Origin: Chitinophaga pinensis
Lineage (GTDB): Bacteria; Bacteroidota; Bacteroidia; UKL13-3
NCBI GenBank assembly: GCA_945870425.1
Contig: CAMBSD010000015.1
Coordinates: 25,330 to 89,329 of the forward strand
DNA length: 64,000 nt
Direction: 5' to 3'
Positions 52,925 to 62,337 of the stretch are shown here, piece after piece. Numbering within the stretch: the first letter of the stretch is position 1; each line of letters starts with the position of its first letter. The notes under the pieces are model-generated. The model searched no databases. It saw only the letters and a list, made by a program, of their open reading frames with translations, and was not told the origin of the DNA. Made by a program: the position numbers and the translations under genes.

Positions 52925-54046
52925 CTAAGCAGAATAAATTTTAATTAAATCCTCAGCTATATGTTGGGGATTTATTTTTTCAGCTTGACGCTTTCCTTTT
53001 TCTATTAAGTCCAATCTTAATGCAGGGTTTGAATGAACATGCGCCATATGTTTCGCCAAAGTTTGAATATCGGTTGGAGAACATAATAAGGCTGCATCTC
53101 CCGCTACTTCCGGAATGGATGACACATTGCTTGCTATGTTTGGGACTTCGCATCTTAGGGCTTCTAAAACAGGAATACCAAAACCTTCAAATTCTGATAT
53201 ATAAATCGCGCAATTTGCCAATTGAAACATAGCTGGCAAATCAGCAAAATCAACTTTAGGAACAAATGTTATTTGCTCCTGCATATTATTGGTTATAATA
53301 AATTCATCCAAAAGCTTCTTGTATTCTGTTGCTTTTCCCACAACAACTAACTTAATGCTAGTATCTTTGAGACTCGCAATCGCTTTTAATATGCTTAACT
53401 GATTCTTGCGCTTTTCTATCGTACCTACCGTCAAGAAAAACTGCTCAGGTAGATTATATTTATTGATTACATTTTGCTTTTTCGACTCAGATTGTTTTTC
53501 ATAAAACTGCTTATCACAATCTTGATAAACCACACTTATCTTAGATGGATTTGTATGAAAATAGCTTATGATATCTTGTTTGGTTTGCTCGCTTACACTT
53601 ACAATATGTGTAGCGTGTTCGCAGGCATTCCTAAACTTCTTCTTGTATATGTATGCATCTATATTATTGTAATAATCTGGATACCTCAAGAAAATGAGAT
53701 CATGAATACTCACAATTGATTTTATACTTGATTGTTCAATGCCATTTGGCAACTCATTACTTAAGCCATGAAAAACATCTATTTTATATTTCTCTAATTC
53801 TTTTACAAGGCCCAAACTGCGCCAAGCTGATGCAAAGGTTTTATCAATAATTCCTTCAGGACTTACTATATGTAAATTGGGTCTTGGAGCGAAATAATCT
53901 TTCAATTGATTATCAAATCCAGGGGTAAATAAATAGTATTCATGTTGAGGGAAAAAAGTCAATAAGGAATCTATCACAAACCTTGAGTAATTTCCAAGAC
54001 CTGTATGGTTGTTAAAAGCACGCTTTGCATCAAAACCGATTCTCAT
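52925..54046 (-). CDS. GT4-family glycosyltransferase
   Basis: 373 residues. This GT-B fold enzyme transfers a sugar from a nucleotide donor. The N-terminal part has RIGFDAKRAFNNHTGLGNYS with the glycine loop. The C-terminal donor half has FFLTVGTIEKRKNQLSILKA near 205 and the EX7E region ISEFEGFGIPVLEAL near 285, followed by CEVPNIASNVSSIPEVAGDA. No other envelope polysaccharide genes are adjacent, so the acceptor is unknown. Confidence 0.92.
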   Translation of the reverse strand: MRIGFDAKRAFNNHTGLGNYSRFVIDSLLTFFPQHEYYLFTPGFDNQLKDYFAPRPNLHIVSPEGIIDKTFASAWRSLGLVKELEKYKIDVFHGLSNELPNGIEQSSIKSIVSIHDLIFLRYPDYYNNIDAYIYKKKFRNACEHATHIVSVSEQTKQDIISYFHTNPSKISVVYQDCDKQFYEKQSESKKQNVINKYNLPEQFFLTVGTIEKRKNQLSILKAIASLKDTSIKLVVVGKATEYKKLLDEFIITNNMQEQITFVPKVDFADLPAMFQLANCAIYISEFEGFGIPVLEALRCEVPNIASNVSSIPEVAGDAALLCSPTDIQTLAKHMAHVHSNPALRLDLIEKGKRQAEKINPQHIAEDLIKIYSA

Positions 54047-54081
54047 TGAATTAAATTTTCAACTCCTTATTAATATGTTGG

Positions 54082-54924
54082 TTAAACGGCTACATTATAT
54101 TCTCTCAAACTATCATTCAAAGAAGTTTTCAAGTCGGTTGATTCTTTTCGTTTTCCAATAATTAATGCACATGGCACTTCATAACTACCAGCAGCAAATC
54201 TCTTAGTGTATGAACCAGGTATTACAACTGAACGGGCTGGCACCACACCTCTGTACTCTTTAGGCTCAGAGCCTGTCACATCAATAATTTTTGTAGATTG
54301 GGTTATCGTTACCCCTGCACCTAGTACAGCCTCTTTTTGAATATGGGCACCTTCAACCACAATACAACGCGAACCAATAAAGCAATTGTCTTCAATAATT
54401 ACAGGTGCTGCTTGAACAGGTTCTAATACACCACCAATACCAACACCTCCACTCAAATGCACATGTTTTCCTATCTGAGCACAACTACCCACAGTAGCCC
54501 AAGTATCTATCATTGTTCCTTCGTCCACATAAGCTCCAATATTTACAAAACTAGGCATCATAATCACACCTTTTGAAAGATATGCACCATATCGAGCAAT
54601 AGCACCAGGAACTGTTCTCACTCCCAAACCGGCATAATCTTTCTTCAAATCAATCTTATCATAATATTCTAATGGACCTACATGATAGGTATGCATTTTC
54701 TGAATAGGAAAATACATAATTACCGCCTTTTTAACCCATTCATTCACTTTCCAAGAGCCATCAGCCAAAGGCTCTGCTACACGAATCATTCCTTTGTCAA
54801 GTTCTTCCATTACTACCCTTATTAAATCTTGTGTTACTTCCTCCTTTAAAAGTTCTCTGTTAGCCCAAGCCTTTTCTATTTGTGCCTGAAGCATAGTGAT
54901 TTCTTTGATAGATTCGATAGACAT
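54082..54924 (-). CDS. dapD: Tetrahydrodipicolinate N-succinyltransferase
   Basis: 280 residues. It transfers succinyl from succinyl-CoA to tetrahydrodipicolinate in the succinylase branch of DAP/lysine synthesis, which also supplies peptidoglycan. A left-handed beta helix with hexapeptide repeats starts at about residue 115: MPSFVNIGAYVDEGTMIDTW, VGSCAQIGKHVHLSGGVGIG, NCFIGSRCIVVEGAHIQKEA. The N-terminal helical part and GTMIDTWATVGS match the family. Monocistronic. Confidence 0.96.
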   Translation of the reverse strand: MSIESIKEITMLQAQIEKAWANRELLKEEVTQDLIRVVMEELDKGMIRVAEPLADGSWKVNEWVKKAVIMYFPIQKMHTYHVGPLEYYDKIDLKKDYAGLGVRTVPGAIARYGAYLSKGVIMMPSFVNIGAYVDEGTMIDTWATVGSCAQIGKHVHLSGGVGIGGVLEPVQAAPVIIEDNCFIGSRCIVVEGAHIQKEAVLGAGVTITQSTKIIDVTGSEPKEYRGVVPARSVVIPGSYTKRFAAGSYEVPCALIIGKRKESTDLKTSLNDSLREYNVAV

Positions 54925-55032
54925 AATTTTATAGTAATTTTGGGGTAAACTTAGGTAATTTTATTGTCGACCAAAAATCAATTTATTCATAGCTAAAACC
55001 ATACGTTAAGCAGTCGATTAAAATAAATAGCT

Positions 55033-55040
55033 TATTTTTG
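55033..55040 (+). promoter_or_regulatory. Candidate -7 element (TATTTTTG)
   Basis: An exact TAnnTTTG match lies 34 bp before the ATG of the GNAT-nitrilase gene. No -33 element was recognised. Confidence 0.35.
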
Positions 55041-55074
55041 AGAACTCTATTTATCTCAAATAAGCAGAAAAGAT

Positions 55075-56607
55075 ATGAAAACACGTGCATCACGCAAGCC
55101 CAAACTGATAGAAAGAAATGCTGAAAAAAGCGATTTTGATGAAATAATTACCTTATCTAAGATTTGTTTCCCCAACAATGAGCCAATGACTTATGCTATG
55201 TTGGAAAGCCAATACAAACTATTTTCTGATGGCATGCAGGTGATTGAATACAACGGAAAAATAGTGGGCTCAGCTAGTGGACTTATTATCAGTTGGGATG
55301 AATATGATGACGACCATACTTGGAAAGAAATATGTGACAATGGATACATCACCAATCATGATGAAGATGGAGATACCTTATATGGCATCGAGGTTATGGT
55401 TCACCCGGAATATCAAGGTCTCAAAATTGGTAGGCGCTTATATGAAATGCGCAAAATTTTATGTGCAGAAAAAAACCTGAAACGCATACTTATTGGCGGA
55501 CGTTTGCCTAATTACAACGAGCACTCTGAGGAGTTTGGAATTAGAGCTTACATCAAGCGTGTGGTTGAGAAAAAAATCAAAGACCCTGTTGTTACCTTTC
55601 AACTATCTCAAGGATTCACCATACAAAGAATCATAAAAGATTATTTACCAGAAGACTTAGAAAGTGAAGGCTATGCATTACTTCTAGAATGGATTAACCT
55701 TGATTATATCCCTGAAACAAAGGAACGAATTGTGTTGATGAAAAAAGTTCGTATCTGTTGTATTCAATACGAGCTAAGGAAAATCAACAGCTTTAAGCAA
55801 TTTGCTCAACAATGCGAATACTTTACGGATGTAGCATCCAATTACAAGTCTGACTTTGCTTTATTTCCAGAGCTATTCACCACTCAGTTACTTTCGCTAC
55901 ATGAATATAAAAGCATGAGTCCCGAAGATAGTATTCGCAAGCTCGATGAATATACTGAAGATTATATAGAACTATTCTCTCGCCTTTCGATGGAATATAA
56001 TATCAATATCATAGCAGGTACGCACCTCCAAGTAGAAGGTGAAAATCTTTATAATATTTCATACTTGTTTAAACGAGATGGAACATACGAAAAGCAATAT
56101 AAAATTCATATCACATCAAACGAAGCCAAATGGTGGGGCGTTAAACCAGGGAATGAAATAAAGGTATTTAATACGGATTGCGGTAAAATAGCCATTAATA
56201 TTTGCTATGACGTTGAGTTCCCAGAAATGGCTCGTATCGCTTGTAACAAAGGGGCCAAAATCATATTTGTACCCTTTAGCACCGATGAAAAACACGGACA
56301 TCTGAGAGTAAAAATATGCGCCCAAAGTAGAGCTGTAGAAAACCAAATTTTTGTAGCCACAGCAGGAACCATTGGTAATATTCCATCTGTAGATAATATG
56401 GATATTAATTATGCCCAATCGGGTATATATACACCAAGTGATTTTGCATTTCCGCCTGATGCCATAGCAGGTGAATGCAATACCAATATCGAAACCGTTG
56501 TGATTGCCGATCTGGATTTAGCAGCTTTGGAACGTGCTAGAAATACTGGTACTGTATTAAATTGGAAAGACCGCAGGCTTGATATGTATGAAGTACTTGA
56601 AAAATAG
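55075..56607 (+). CDS. GNAT acetyltransferase-carbon-nitrogen hydrolase fusion
   Basis: 510 residues. The N-terminal GNAT domain (about 12-220) has the acetyl-CoA loop EVMVHPEYQGLKIGRRLYEM near 110 and RILIGGRLPNYNEH near 142. The C-terminal nitrilase-superfamily domain (about 223-505) has the Glu-Lys-Cys triad: FALFPELFTTQL near 262, EKQYKIHITSNE near 341 and INICYDVEFPEMARIACNKG near 373. Such fusions are known in Bacteroidota and elsewhere as GNAT/C-N hydrolase proteins; the two activities could act on one amide or amine substrate in turn. Substrate unknown. Confidence 0.9.
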   Translation: MKTRASRKPKLIERNAEKSDFDEIITLSKICFPNNEPMTYAMLESQYKLFSDGMQVIEYNGKIVGSASGLIISWDEYDDDHTWKEICDNGYITNHDEDGDTLYGIEVMVHPEYQGLKIGRRLYEMRKILCAEKNLKRILIGGRLPNYNEHSEEFGIRAYIKRVVEKKIKDPVVTFQLSQGFTIQRIIKDYLPEDLESEGYALLLEWINLDYIPETKERIVLMKKVRICCIQYELRKINSFKQFAQQCEYFTDVASNYKSDFALFPELFTTQLLSLHEYKSMSPEDSIRKLDEYTEDYIELFSRLSMEYNINIIAGTHLQVEGENLYNISYLFKRDGTYEKQYKIHITSNEAKWWGVKPGNEIKVFNTDCGKIAINICYDVEFPEMARIACNKGAKIIFVPFSTDEKHGHLRVKICAQSRAVENQIFVATAGTIGNIPSVDNMDINYAQSGIYTPSDFAFPPDAIAGECNTNIETVVIADLDLAALERARNTGTVLNWKDRRLDMYEVLEK

Positions 56608-56718
56608 TTTTGGTATGGTTTATGAATCTCTTGAATCATATTGATTTACATGATTTAAAATACATATTTTGTGTGGTCATATTTGATACATTTGTTAAAC
56701 ACCTAACAACTAGAAATT

Positions 56719-57225
56719 ATGAAAACCTTCATTTTAAAATCATCAGCTTTCATCCTTTTATTATTTATCAGTTCAAACATACTTGCGCAAAAGGATGAAG
56801 AATCAGAGGTTAAGCCAAAACATTCATTGGGTGCAGGCATAGGTTTTACAACAGGTTACGGACTTTCTTATAGATATACACCCAGCAACTTCGGCATTCA
56901 AGTAAACTTTGCTCCTTACAAAACTAGCAATGTTTCAAGATTTAGCACTGGCCTAACGTTCCTTTATCGATTGACAAATGGTCAAACAACTAGCTTGTAT
57001 GTATATGAAGCCAATCATTTTTATTCAAACTCTAAAAATATTACTGATGACTTAGGTAAAACATCAAGATCGGAGGAGGCCTATTTTAATAACGGAATAG
57101 GATTTGGCGTTGAGATAATGGTGGCGAGCAAAATTGGTCTTAACCTTATGACAGGCTATGCATCATACAAAAATGGCGAGGAGCTTAATATGACAGGTGA
57201 AGCCGCTTTGTACTTTAAATTTTAA
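56719..57225 (+). CDS. Small outer-membrane beta-barrel-like protein
   Basis: 168 residues with a signal peptide (cleavage near residue 23, NILA-QK). The mature part is a short acidic stretch and then six to eight amphipathic strands starting HSLGAGIGFTTGYGLSYRYT and ending AALYFKF with a terminal Phe. The pattern fits a small Bacteroidota barrel protein. There is no specific family and the substrate is unknown. Monocistronic. Confidence 0.65.
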   Translation: MKTFILKSSAFILLLFISSNILAQKDEESEVKPKHSLGAGIGFTTGYGLSYRYTPSNFGIQVNFAPYKTSNVSRFSTGLTFLYRLTNGQTTSLYVYEANHFYSNSKNITDDLGKTSRSEEAYFNNGIGFGVEIMVASKIGLNLMTGYASYKNGEELNMTGEAALYFKF

Positions 57226-57315
57226 TCGATAAGAATAAAACTACTCTTTACCCATCATAAATAGGCATTAGCCAAATAAAATATACACGCAAATAAATAT
57301 TGCAATCAAAAACCA

Positions 57316-59091
57316 CTACATTCTCTCTGGCACATGTATTCCTAACATGGTAAAACCAGATTTAATAATATAAGCAGTCATATGGCAAATCTGTAAACGT
57401 AACTTCTTTTGTTCCTCATTACTTTCCTTCAAAATAGGGCATTCATGGTAGAAAGAACTAAATGATTTTGCTACTTCATACACATAATTACATACCACAC
57501 CAGGACTCATTTCTCGCCCAGCGTCTTTTATAACTTCAGCATATTGAAATGCAAGAAAGATTAGTTCTTTTTCAGCTTTTTGCAATGATATTTTGCTTGT
57601 ATCAACATTCGATAAATCTATGTTAGATGCATTACGCAAAATGGATTTAATACGAGCGTGTGTGTATTGTATAAATGGTCCTGTATTCCCTTGAAAATCG
57701 ATAGACTCTTCAGGATTGAACATCATTTTCTTTTTAGGATCAACCTTCAAAAGAAAATATTTTAAAGCACCCATACCTATTGTATCATACAACACCTCAA
57801 GATCTTTCTCTGCCAAACCATCTGTTTTCCCTAATGCTTTCGTTGTTTCTTCAGCCGTTTGCAACATACCATCAATTAAATCATCGGCATCAACCACAGT
57901 CCCCTCGCGGCTTTTCATTTTACCATGTGGTAATTCTACCATCCCATAGCTCAAGTGATAAATCCCTTCAGCATAACTTTTATTAAGTTTTTTGCAGATA
58001 AGTTGTAGCACCTTAAAATGATAATCCTGCTCATTCCCTACCACGTAAATACTTCGCTCGCACGCAAAGTCTTTATATTTTAGTTCAGCTGTTCCTATGT
58101 CTTGGGTGATATAAACGGATGTGCCATCACCACGTAATAGCAATTTATGGTCAAGTCCATCAGCAGTTAGATCAATCCATACGGAGCCATCTTCTTTTTG
58201 ATAAAAAGCACCTTTATCAAGTCCCTCTTGCACTATTTCTTTACCTAAAAGATATGTATTGCTTTCATAGTAAAACTTATCAAACTTCACCCCAAGCTTT
58301 TTATAGGTAACATTAAAACCTTCGTATACCCAGCCATTCATGGTTTTCCAGATGTTTACTGTTTCTTCATGGCCTGCTTCCCATTTTTGCAGCAATTGCT
58401 GAGCAGCCAAAATAGAAGGCGCATTTTTCTCAGCAAACTCTTCACTTTTCCCTTCCACCATCAAAGACTTAATCTCTTCTTTGTAGGTTTTATCAAAAGC
58501 CACATAGTATTTACCAACCAAATGGTCACCTTTCATACCAGAAGATATAGGTGTTTCACGACTGCCTTTCATCCAAGCCAACATGCTCTTACAGATATGA
58601 ATACCCCTATCGTTTACTAGATTACAAGTATAAACCTCATGTCCGTTGGCCTTTAATATTTCGGCCACTGAAAAACCTAATAGGTTGTTTCTTATATGAC
58701 CTAAATGCAATGGCTTATTGGTGTTTGGAGAAGAATACTCTACTAATATTTTTTGATTGGTTTTTGCTCCTAAACCGTAACAGGTGTTTTGAAAGTTGCT
58801 TTGTAAGAAATCTAGCCAATAGGCTTCACTCACAACAATATTCAAAAATCCTTTGATAACATTAAATGACTGAACCTCTTTAGCATGTTCAACTAAAAAT
58901 TCCCCAATATCGTTTGCTGTTTGCTCTGGATTTTTCTTTGATGTTTTTAAATAAGCAAAAACCACAAAAGTATAATCACCATCAAAATCAGGTTTGGTAT
59001 TTTCCAATACGATTAATTGACTATCAACATCTACTTGATAAACACTTTTAAATGCGATTGCTATATGGTTCTTTAAGATTTCTTGTATCAT
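57316..59091 (-). CDS. argS: Arginyl-tRNA synthetase
   Basis: 591 residues, the normal length for this class I synthetase. An N-terminal tRNA-binding domain (about 1-110) precedes the catalytic core. The HIGH-like motif is in SSPNTNKPLHLGHIRNNLLG near 119. The KMSKS-like loop is HGKMKSREGTVVDADDLIDG near 395. The anticodon-binding helical domain ends YIIKSGFTMLGIHVPERM, with the typical C-terminal PERM. Confidence 0.97.
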   Translation of the reverse strand: MIQEILKNHIAIAFKSVYQVDVDSQLIVLENTKPDFDGDYTFVVFAYLKTSKKNPEQTANDIGEFLVEHAKEVQSFNVIKGFLNIVVSEAYWLDFLQSNFQNTCYGLGAKTNQKILVEYSSPNTNKPLHLGHIRNNLLGFSVAEILKANGHEVYTCNLVNDRGIHICKSMLAWMKGSRETPISSGMKGDHLVGKYYVAFDKTYKEEIKSLMVEGKSEEFAEKNAPSILAAQQLLQKWEAGHEETVNIWKTMNGWVYEGFNVTYKKLGVKFDKFYYESNTYLLGKEIVQEGLDKGAFYQKEDGSVWIDLTADGLDHKLLLRGDGTSVYITQDIGTAELKYKDFACERSIYVVGNEQDYHFKVLQLICKKLNKSYAEGIYHLSYGMVELPHGKMKSREGTVVDADDLIDGMLQTAEETTKALGKTDGLAEKDLEVLYDTIGMGALKYFLLKVDPKKKMMFNPEESIDFQGNTGPFIQYTHARIKSILRNASNIDLSNVDTSKISLQKAEKELIFLAFQYAEVIKDAGREMSPGVVCNYVYEVAKSFSSFYHECPILKESNEEQKKLRLQICHMTAYIIKSGFTMLGIHVPERM

Positions 59092-59245
59092 CGTCTAAAT
59101 TTACTTTGTCTTTGTAATAAAAATAAGCTAGCTATTGGTTTGCTAAACCAAATTTCTTAGAAGCCATTTCTGGTGGGCGAAGATAGTTGATTGAGAAGTT
59201 TTTTTATTATTTCCATTCTCGCGTATTTCATTTTATTATTGAAGC

Positions 59246-60160
59246 ATGAAAATTCTTGTTACAGGCAGCAATGGACTTTTAGGTCAAAAACTTACTGATT
59301 TATACAAAAAAAAGATAGATGTCGAATTTATTGCAACGGCAAAAGGGGCTGACAGATACCCAGATAAGACAGGTTATACTTATCAATGCATGGATATTTG
59401 CAATTGGGATGAGGTGAAAAGTGTTTTAAAAACACATAAACCTGATATAGTAATAAATACAGCTGCAATGACCAACGTGGATGCTTGCGAAAGTGAGCGA
59501 GAGGCTTGTGATAAACTAAATGTGGATGCAGTAAAGTACTTGGTGAGCGAATGTAATGCCATTGGCGCTCACTTTATTCACTTGTCAACCGATTTTATTT
59601 TTGATGGAACCCATGGGCCTGTCATGGAAACTGAAAAGCCCAATCCTCTTAGCTATTACGGCCGCTCAAAGCAAATAGCAGAAATGATTGTGATGGAAAA
59701 CTCTGCAAGTTGGGCCATTGCTAGAACTGTTTTAGTTTATGGCATTGTGCAAGATATGAGCCGAAGCAATATTGTATTGTGGGCAAAAAGCAACTTAGAA
59801 CAAGGCAAGAGTTTGAATGTAGTGGGAGATCAATTTCGCACGCCTACATTAGCTGAAGATTTAGCACAAGGATGTGCTTTGATAGCCGAGAAAAAGGCTA
59901 TTGGCATTTATAACATTAGTGGCAAAGATTATATGAGCGTGTTTGACCTAGTTTATCGAGTGGCAGATTTTTGGAAATTAGATAAATCATTATTAAACAT
60001 TTCAAGTAGTGAAGGCATTAAGCAACCTGCCAAACGCCCTCCTATCACAGGATTTATTCTTGATAAAGCAATCAAAGAGTTGAATTATCAACCGCATAGC
60101 TTTGAAGATGGATTGAAATTAATGGACGAACAATTAAAAACAGTCATTAAGTCGAACTAA
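59246..60160 (+). CDS. RmlD-like NAD(P)-dependent sugar reductase (SDR family)
   Basis: 304 residues. An extended SDR with the nucleotide loop VTGSNGLLGQKLTDLY at the N-terminus. VINTAAMTNVDACESEREAC near 70 is diagnostic for dTDP-4-dehydrorhamnose reductase (RmlD) relatives. HLSTDFIFDG with YYGRSKQIAEMIV gives the Tyr-x-x-x-Lys pair near 137-141. No other rhamnose genes (rmlA, rmlB, rmlC) are near, so the exact sugar substrate is uncertain. The next small ORF is 52 bp downstream. Confidence 0.88.
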   Translation: MKILVTGSNGLLGQKLTDLYKKKIDVEFIATAKGADRYPDKTGYTYQCMDICNWDEVKSVLKTHKPDIVINTAAMTNVDACESEREACDKLNVDAVKYLVSECNAIGAHFIHLSTDFIFDGTHGPVMETEKPNPLSYYGRSKQIAEMIVMENSASWAIARTVLVYGIVQDMSRSNIVLWAKSNLEQGKSLNVVGDQFRTPTLAEDLAQGCALIAEKKAIGIYNISGKDYMSVFDLVYRVADFWKLDKSLLNISSSEGIKQPAKRPPITGFILDKAIKELNYQPHSFEDGLKLMDEQLKTVIKSN

Positions 60161-60212
60161 AGCTTGCTGATTAGTCCTAAAAATTTTGCACTTTTGCATC
60201 AAATAATAAAAA

Positions 60213-60359
60213 ATGGAACAAGAACAACCTAGCTTTTGGTTTTGGTTTGCCACGGAGGCATTTTTTGCATTGATAGTTACAGCTTGTTTGTATTACTTTT
60301 TCATTAAAAACCCAAAAATAAATCCTCCAAGAAAAAAGAGAGATGAACCGCAAGATTGA
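60213..60359 (+). CDS. Small membrane protein overlapping the HhH gene
   Basis: 48 residues, MEQEQPSFWFWFATEAFFAL, IVTACLYYFFIKNPKINPPR and KKRDEPQD: one membrane helix and a basic-acidic tail. It overlaps the start of the HhH protein gene by 17 bp, so the two are likely co-translated. Its own ATG follows an ACTTTTGC promoter-like stretch. Function unknown. Confidence 0.55.
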   Translation: MEQEQPSFWFWFATEAFFALIVTACLYYFFIKNPKINPPRKKRDEPQD

Positions 60360-61257
60360 AAAAATAGTTAAAACCTATTTTTATTTTAATAGTAGCGAGA
60401 GAAAATCAATTATTGGATTGATTACTCTAATCATTCTTTGTATTGCCATACCACAACTCTATTTTAAGCTATTTCCATTAAAGAAAGTTGACATTCAAAT
60501 CACCGAATTAATAGAACAAGAAACTAACTCCTTTAATGCAAATCAAACTTCAGAAACGAATGAGGAAACATCTTCATCAATAATTAATTCAACAAACAAA
60601 TTCGACCCAAATACCGCAAGTGATGAAGATTTAGCTTCATTAGGATTTAGTTCGAAAAACATTCGAACCATAAGAAATTACATAGCCAAAGGCGGTAAAT
60701 TTAAAATTGCCGAAGACCTAAAAAAGTTATATGGTATAGACAAGAATATAATTGAATCAATAATTCCTTTGGTTGAAATCAGGAATGAAAACAAACCTTA
60801 TCAAAATTCATCTTTAAAGTTTGACTCTCTTAATAAAAACAAGAGTAAAAAAGTGTTCGAAGTACTTGAAATAAATGAAGCAGACTCAGAAAGCTTGGTT
60901 AAACTTTATAGAATTGGCCCTAGTTTGGCTAGTAAAATTATCAATTATCGTAGCAAGCTTGGAGGATTTCTATACTTAAATCAGCTTACCGAAATATGGG
61001 GATTTGACGAAGATATTTTGTATGATTTACATGGAAAAATAAAGGTAGATGCCAGCAAAGCAGAGCGGTTGAATCTTAACAATGTGTATTTAGGAACATT
61101 AAAGCAACACCCGTATTACAAATTCAAACTATCTCAGGCCATTATCAATTATAGGTTACAGCATGGCAATTTTAAAAGCATGTCTGATTTAAAAAATATT
61201 CGTATCGTAAACGACTCTATATTTAAATTGATTAGTATGTATGGATATGTTGATTAG
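60343..61257 (+). CDS. Membrane-anchored helix-hairpin-helix protein (ComEA-like)
   Basis: 304 residues. One membrane helix lies near residues 24-45 (IIGLITLIILCIAIPQLYF), followed by a Ser/Asn/Glu linker. Three helix-hairpin-helix segments follow: FDPNTASDEDLASLGFSSKN near 87, INEADSESLVKLYRIGPSLA near 182 with SKIINYRSKLGGFLYLNQL, and NVYLGTLKQHPYYKFKLSQA near 251. ComEA binds DNA during uptake, but this type is common in Bacteroidota as an uncharacterised HhH protein. It likely binds DNA outside the inner membrane. Confidence 0.82.
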   Translation: MNRKIEKIVKTYFYFNSSERKSIIGLITLIILCIAIPQLYFKLFPLKKVDIQITELIEQETNSFNANQTSETNEETSSSIINSTNKFDPNTASDEDLASLGFSSKNIRTIRNYIAKGGKFKIAEDLKKLYGIDKNIIESIIPLVEIRNENKPYQNSSLKFDSLNKNKSKKVFEVLEINEADSESLVKLYRIGPSLASKIINYRSKLGGFLYLNQLTEIWGFDEDILYDLHGKIKVDASKAERLNLNNVYLGTLKQHPYYKFKLSQAIINYRLQHGNFKSMSDLKNIRIVNDSIFKLISMYGYVD

Positions 61258-61287
61258 TAAAAAGGGTGCAAAAATCAACTCTTTAAA

Positions 61288-62337
61288 TTATATGCTAGCT
61301 TTCTGAAGCGTAAATCCAAATGTGGTACCTTTACCTTCTGTACTTCTTACATTCACCGTTTGTTGATGCGCTTCAATAATATGTTTGACAATGGCTAAAC
61401 CTAAGCCTGTACCACCCAAACCTGCTTCTCGGGCACGACTTTTATCTACTCTATAAAATCTTTCAAATATGCGAGGCAAATGCTCTTGTGAAATACCATT
61501 ACCATTGTCTGCCACTTCAATTAAAATATTTTCATCCATGTCATAATAAGCCGCTGTGGTGGTACCAAATTCATTACCATACTTTATGGAATTAATAAAT
61601 AGGTTCACCAAAACTTGTCGGATTCTATAACGATCAGCGAACACATAAAAAGGACTATTACAACCATCCTTAATCAGCAAACTAATCCCACGATCTTTGG
61701 CTTTAACTTCAAATTGTTCATACACATCTTTAACCAAGGCATTGATATCAAAACGCTCAGGTTCCATTATTAATTCACCACTTTCAAGTTGTGAAATCTC
61801 AAGTAAATCAGCCACCAAATCACTTAACCTATCGGCACTACGAGCAGCTTTTCCTAAAAATTTCTTATTTACTTCTTGGTCGTCTATAGCTCCATCCAAT
61901 AAAGTATGAATATAACCCTGAATGTTGAAGATCGGTGTTTTTAACTCATGGGATACATTGCCCAAAAACTCTTTTCTAAATTCAGCTAATCTTTTCAATT
62001 GGTCGATTTCTTCCTTTTTATCTCTAGCCCATACAATCACCTCCTTATTCATAGCACTTATAGGATCATTGGTCCAATCATAGTTTTGGAAAACTGCATC
62101 ATATTTCTGAGTCTTCAAACTATGAATGGTTTTATAAATAAGTTTGATTTTACGATAAATAAAAAACTCAAGAGAATAAAAAAAAACGATGAAAGTTAGC
62201 CCACCAGATAATAAAAAAATAATAATGGTATTGACCCAATTAAAATCAGAAAGAAAAAAATGGGTTAAGCTAACAACTACAGAAATAATTGAGGCAACAA
62301 CAATGGCAATATAAATGGGCTTTGGGTTCCTTATCAT
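61288..62337 (-). CDS. Sensor histidine kinase (PhoR-like)
   Basis: 349 residues. Two membrane helices (about 9-30 and 36-58) are separated by only a few residues, so the sensor has almost no periplasmic domain. A short linker follows, then the H-box NVSHELKTPIFNIQGYIHTL with His130, and the ATP-binding domain (NSIKYG, VADNGNGISQEHLPRIFERF, GLGGTGLGLAIVKH). Its ATG overlaps the response regulator stop (ATGA). The lack of a large sensing domain suggests a membrane or protein partner for input. Confidence 0.93.
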   Translation of the reverse strand: MIRNPKPIYIAIVVASIISVVVSLTHFFLSDFNWVNTIIIFLLSGGLTFIVFFYSLEFFIYRKIKLIYKTIHSLKTQKYDAVFQNYDWTNDPISAMNKEVIVWARDKKEEIDQLKRLAEFRKEFLGNVSHELKTPIFNIQGYIHTLLDGAIDDQEVNKKFLGKAARSADRLSDLVADLLEISQLESGELIMEPERFDINALVKDVYEQFEVKAKDRGISLLIKDGCNSPFYVFADRYRIRQVLVNLFINSIKYGNEFGTTTAAYYDMDENILIEVADNGNGISQEHLPRIFERFYRVDKSRAREAGLGGTGLGLAIVKHIIEAHQQTVNVRSTEGKGTTFGFTLQKASI

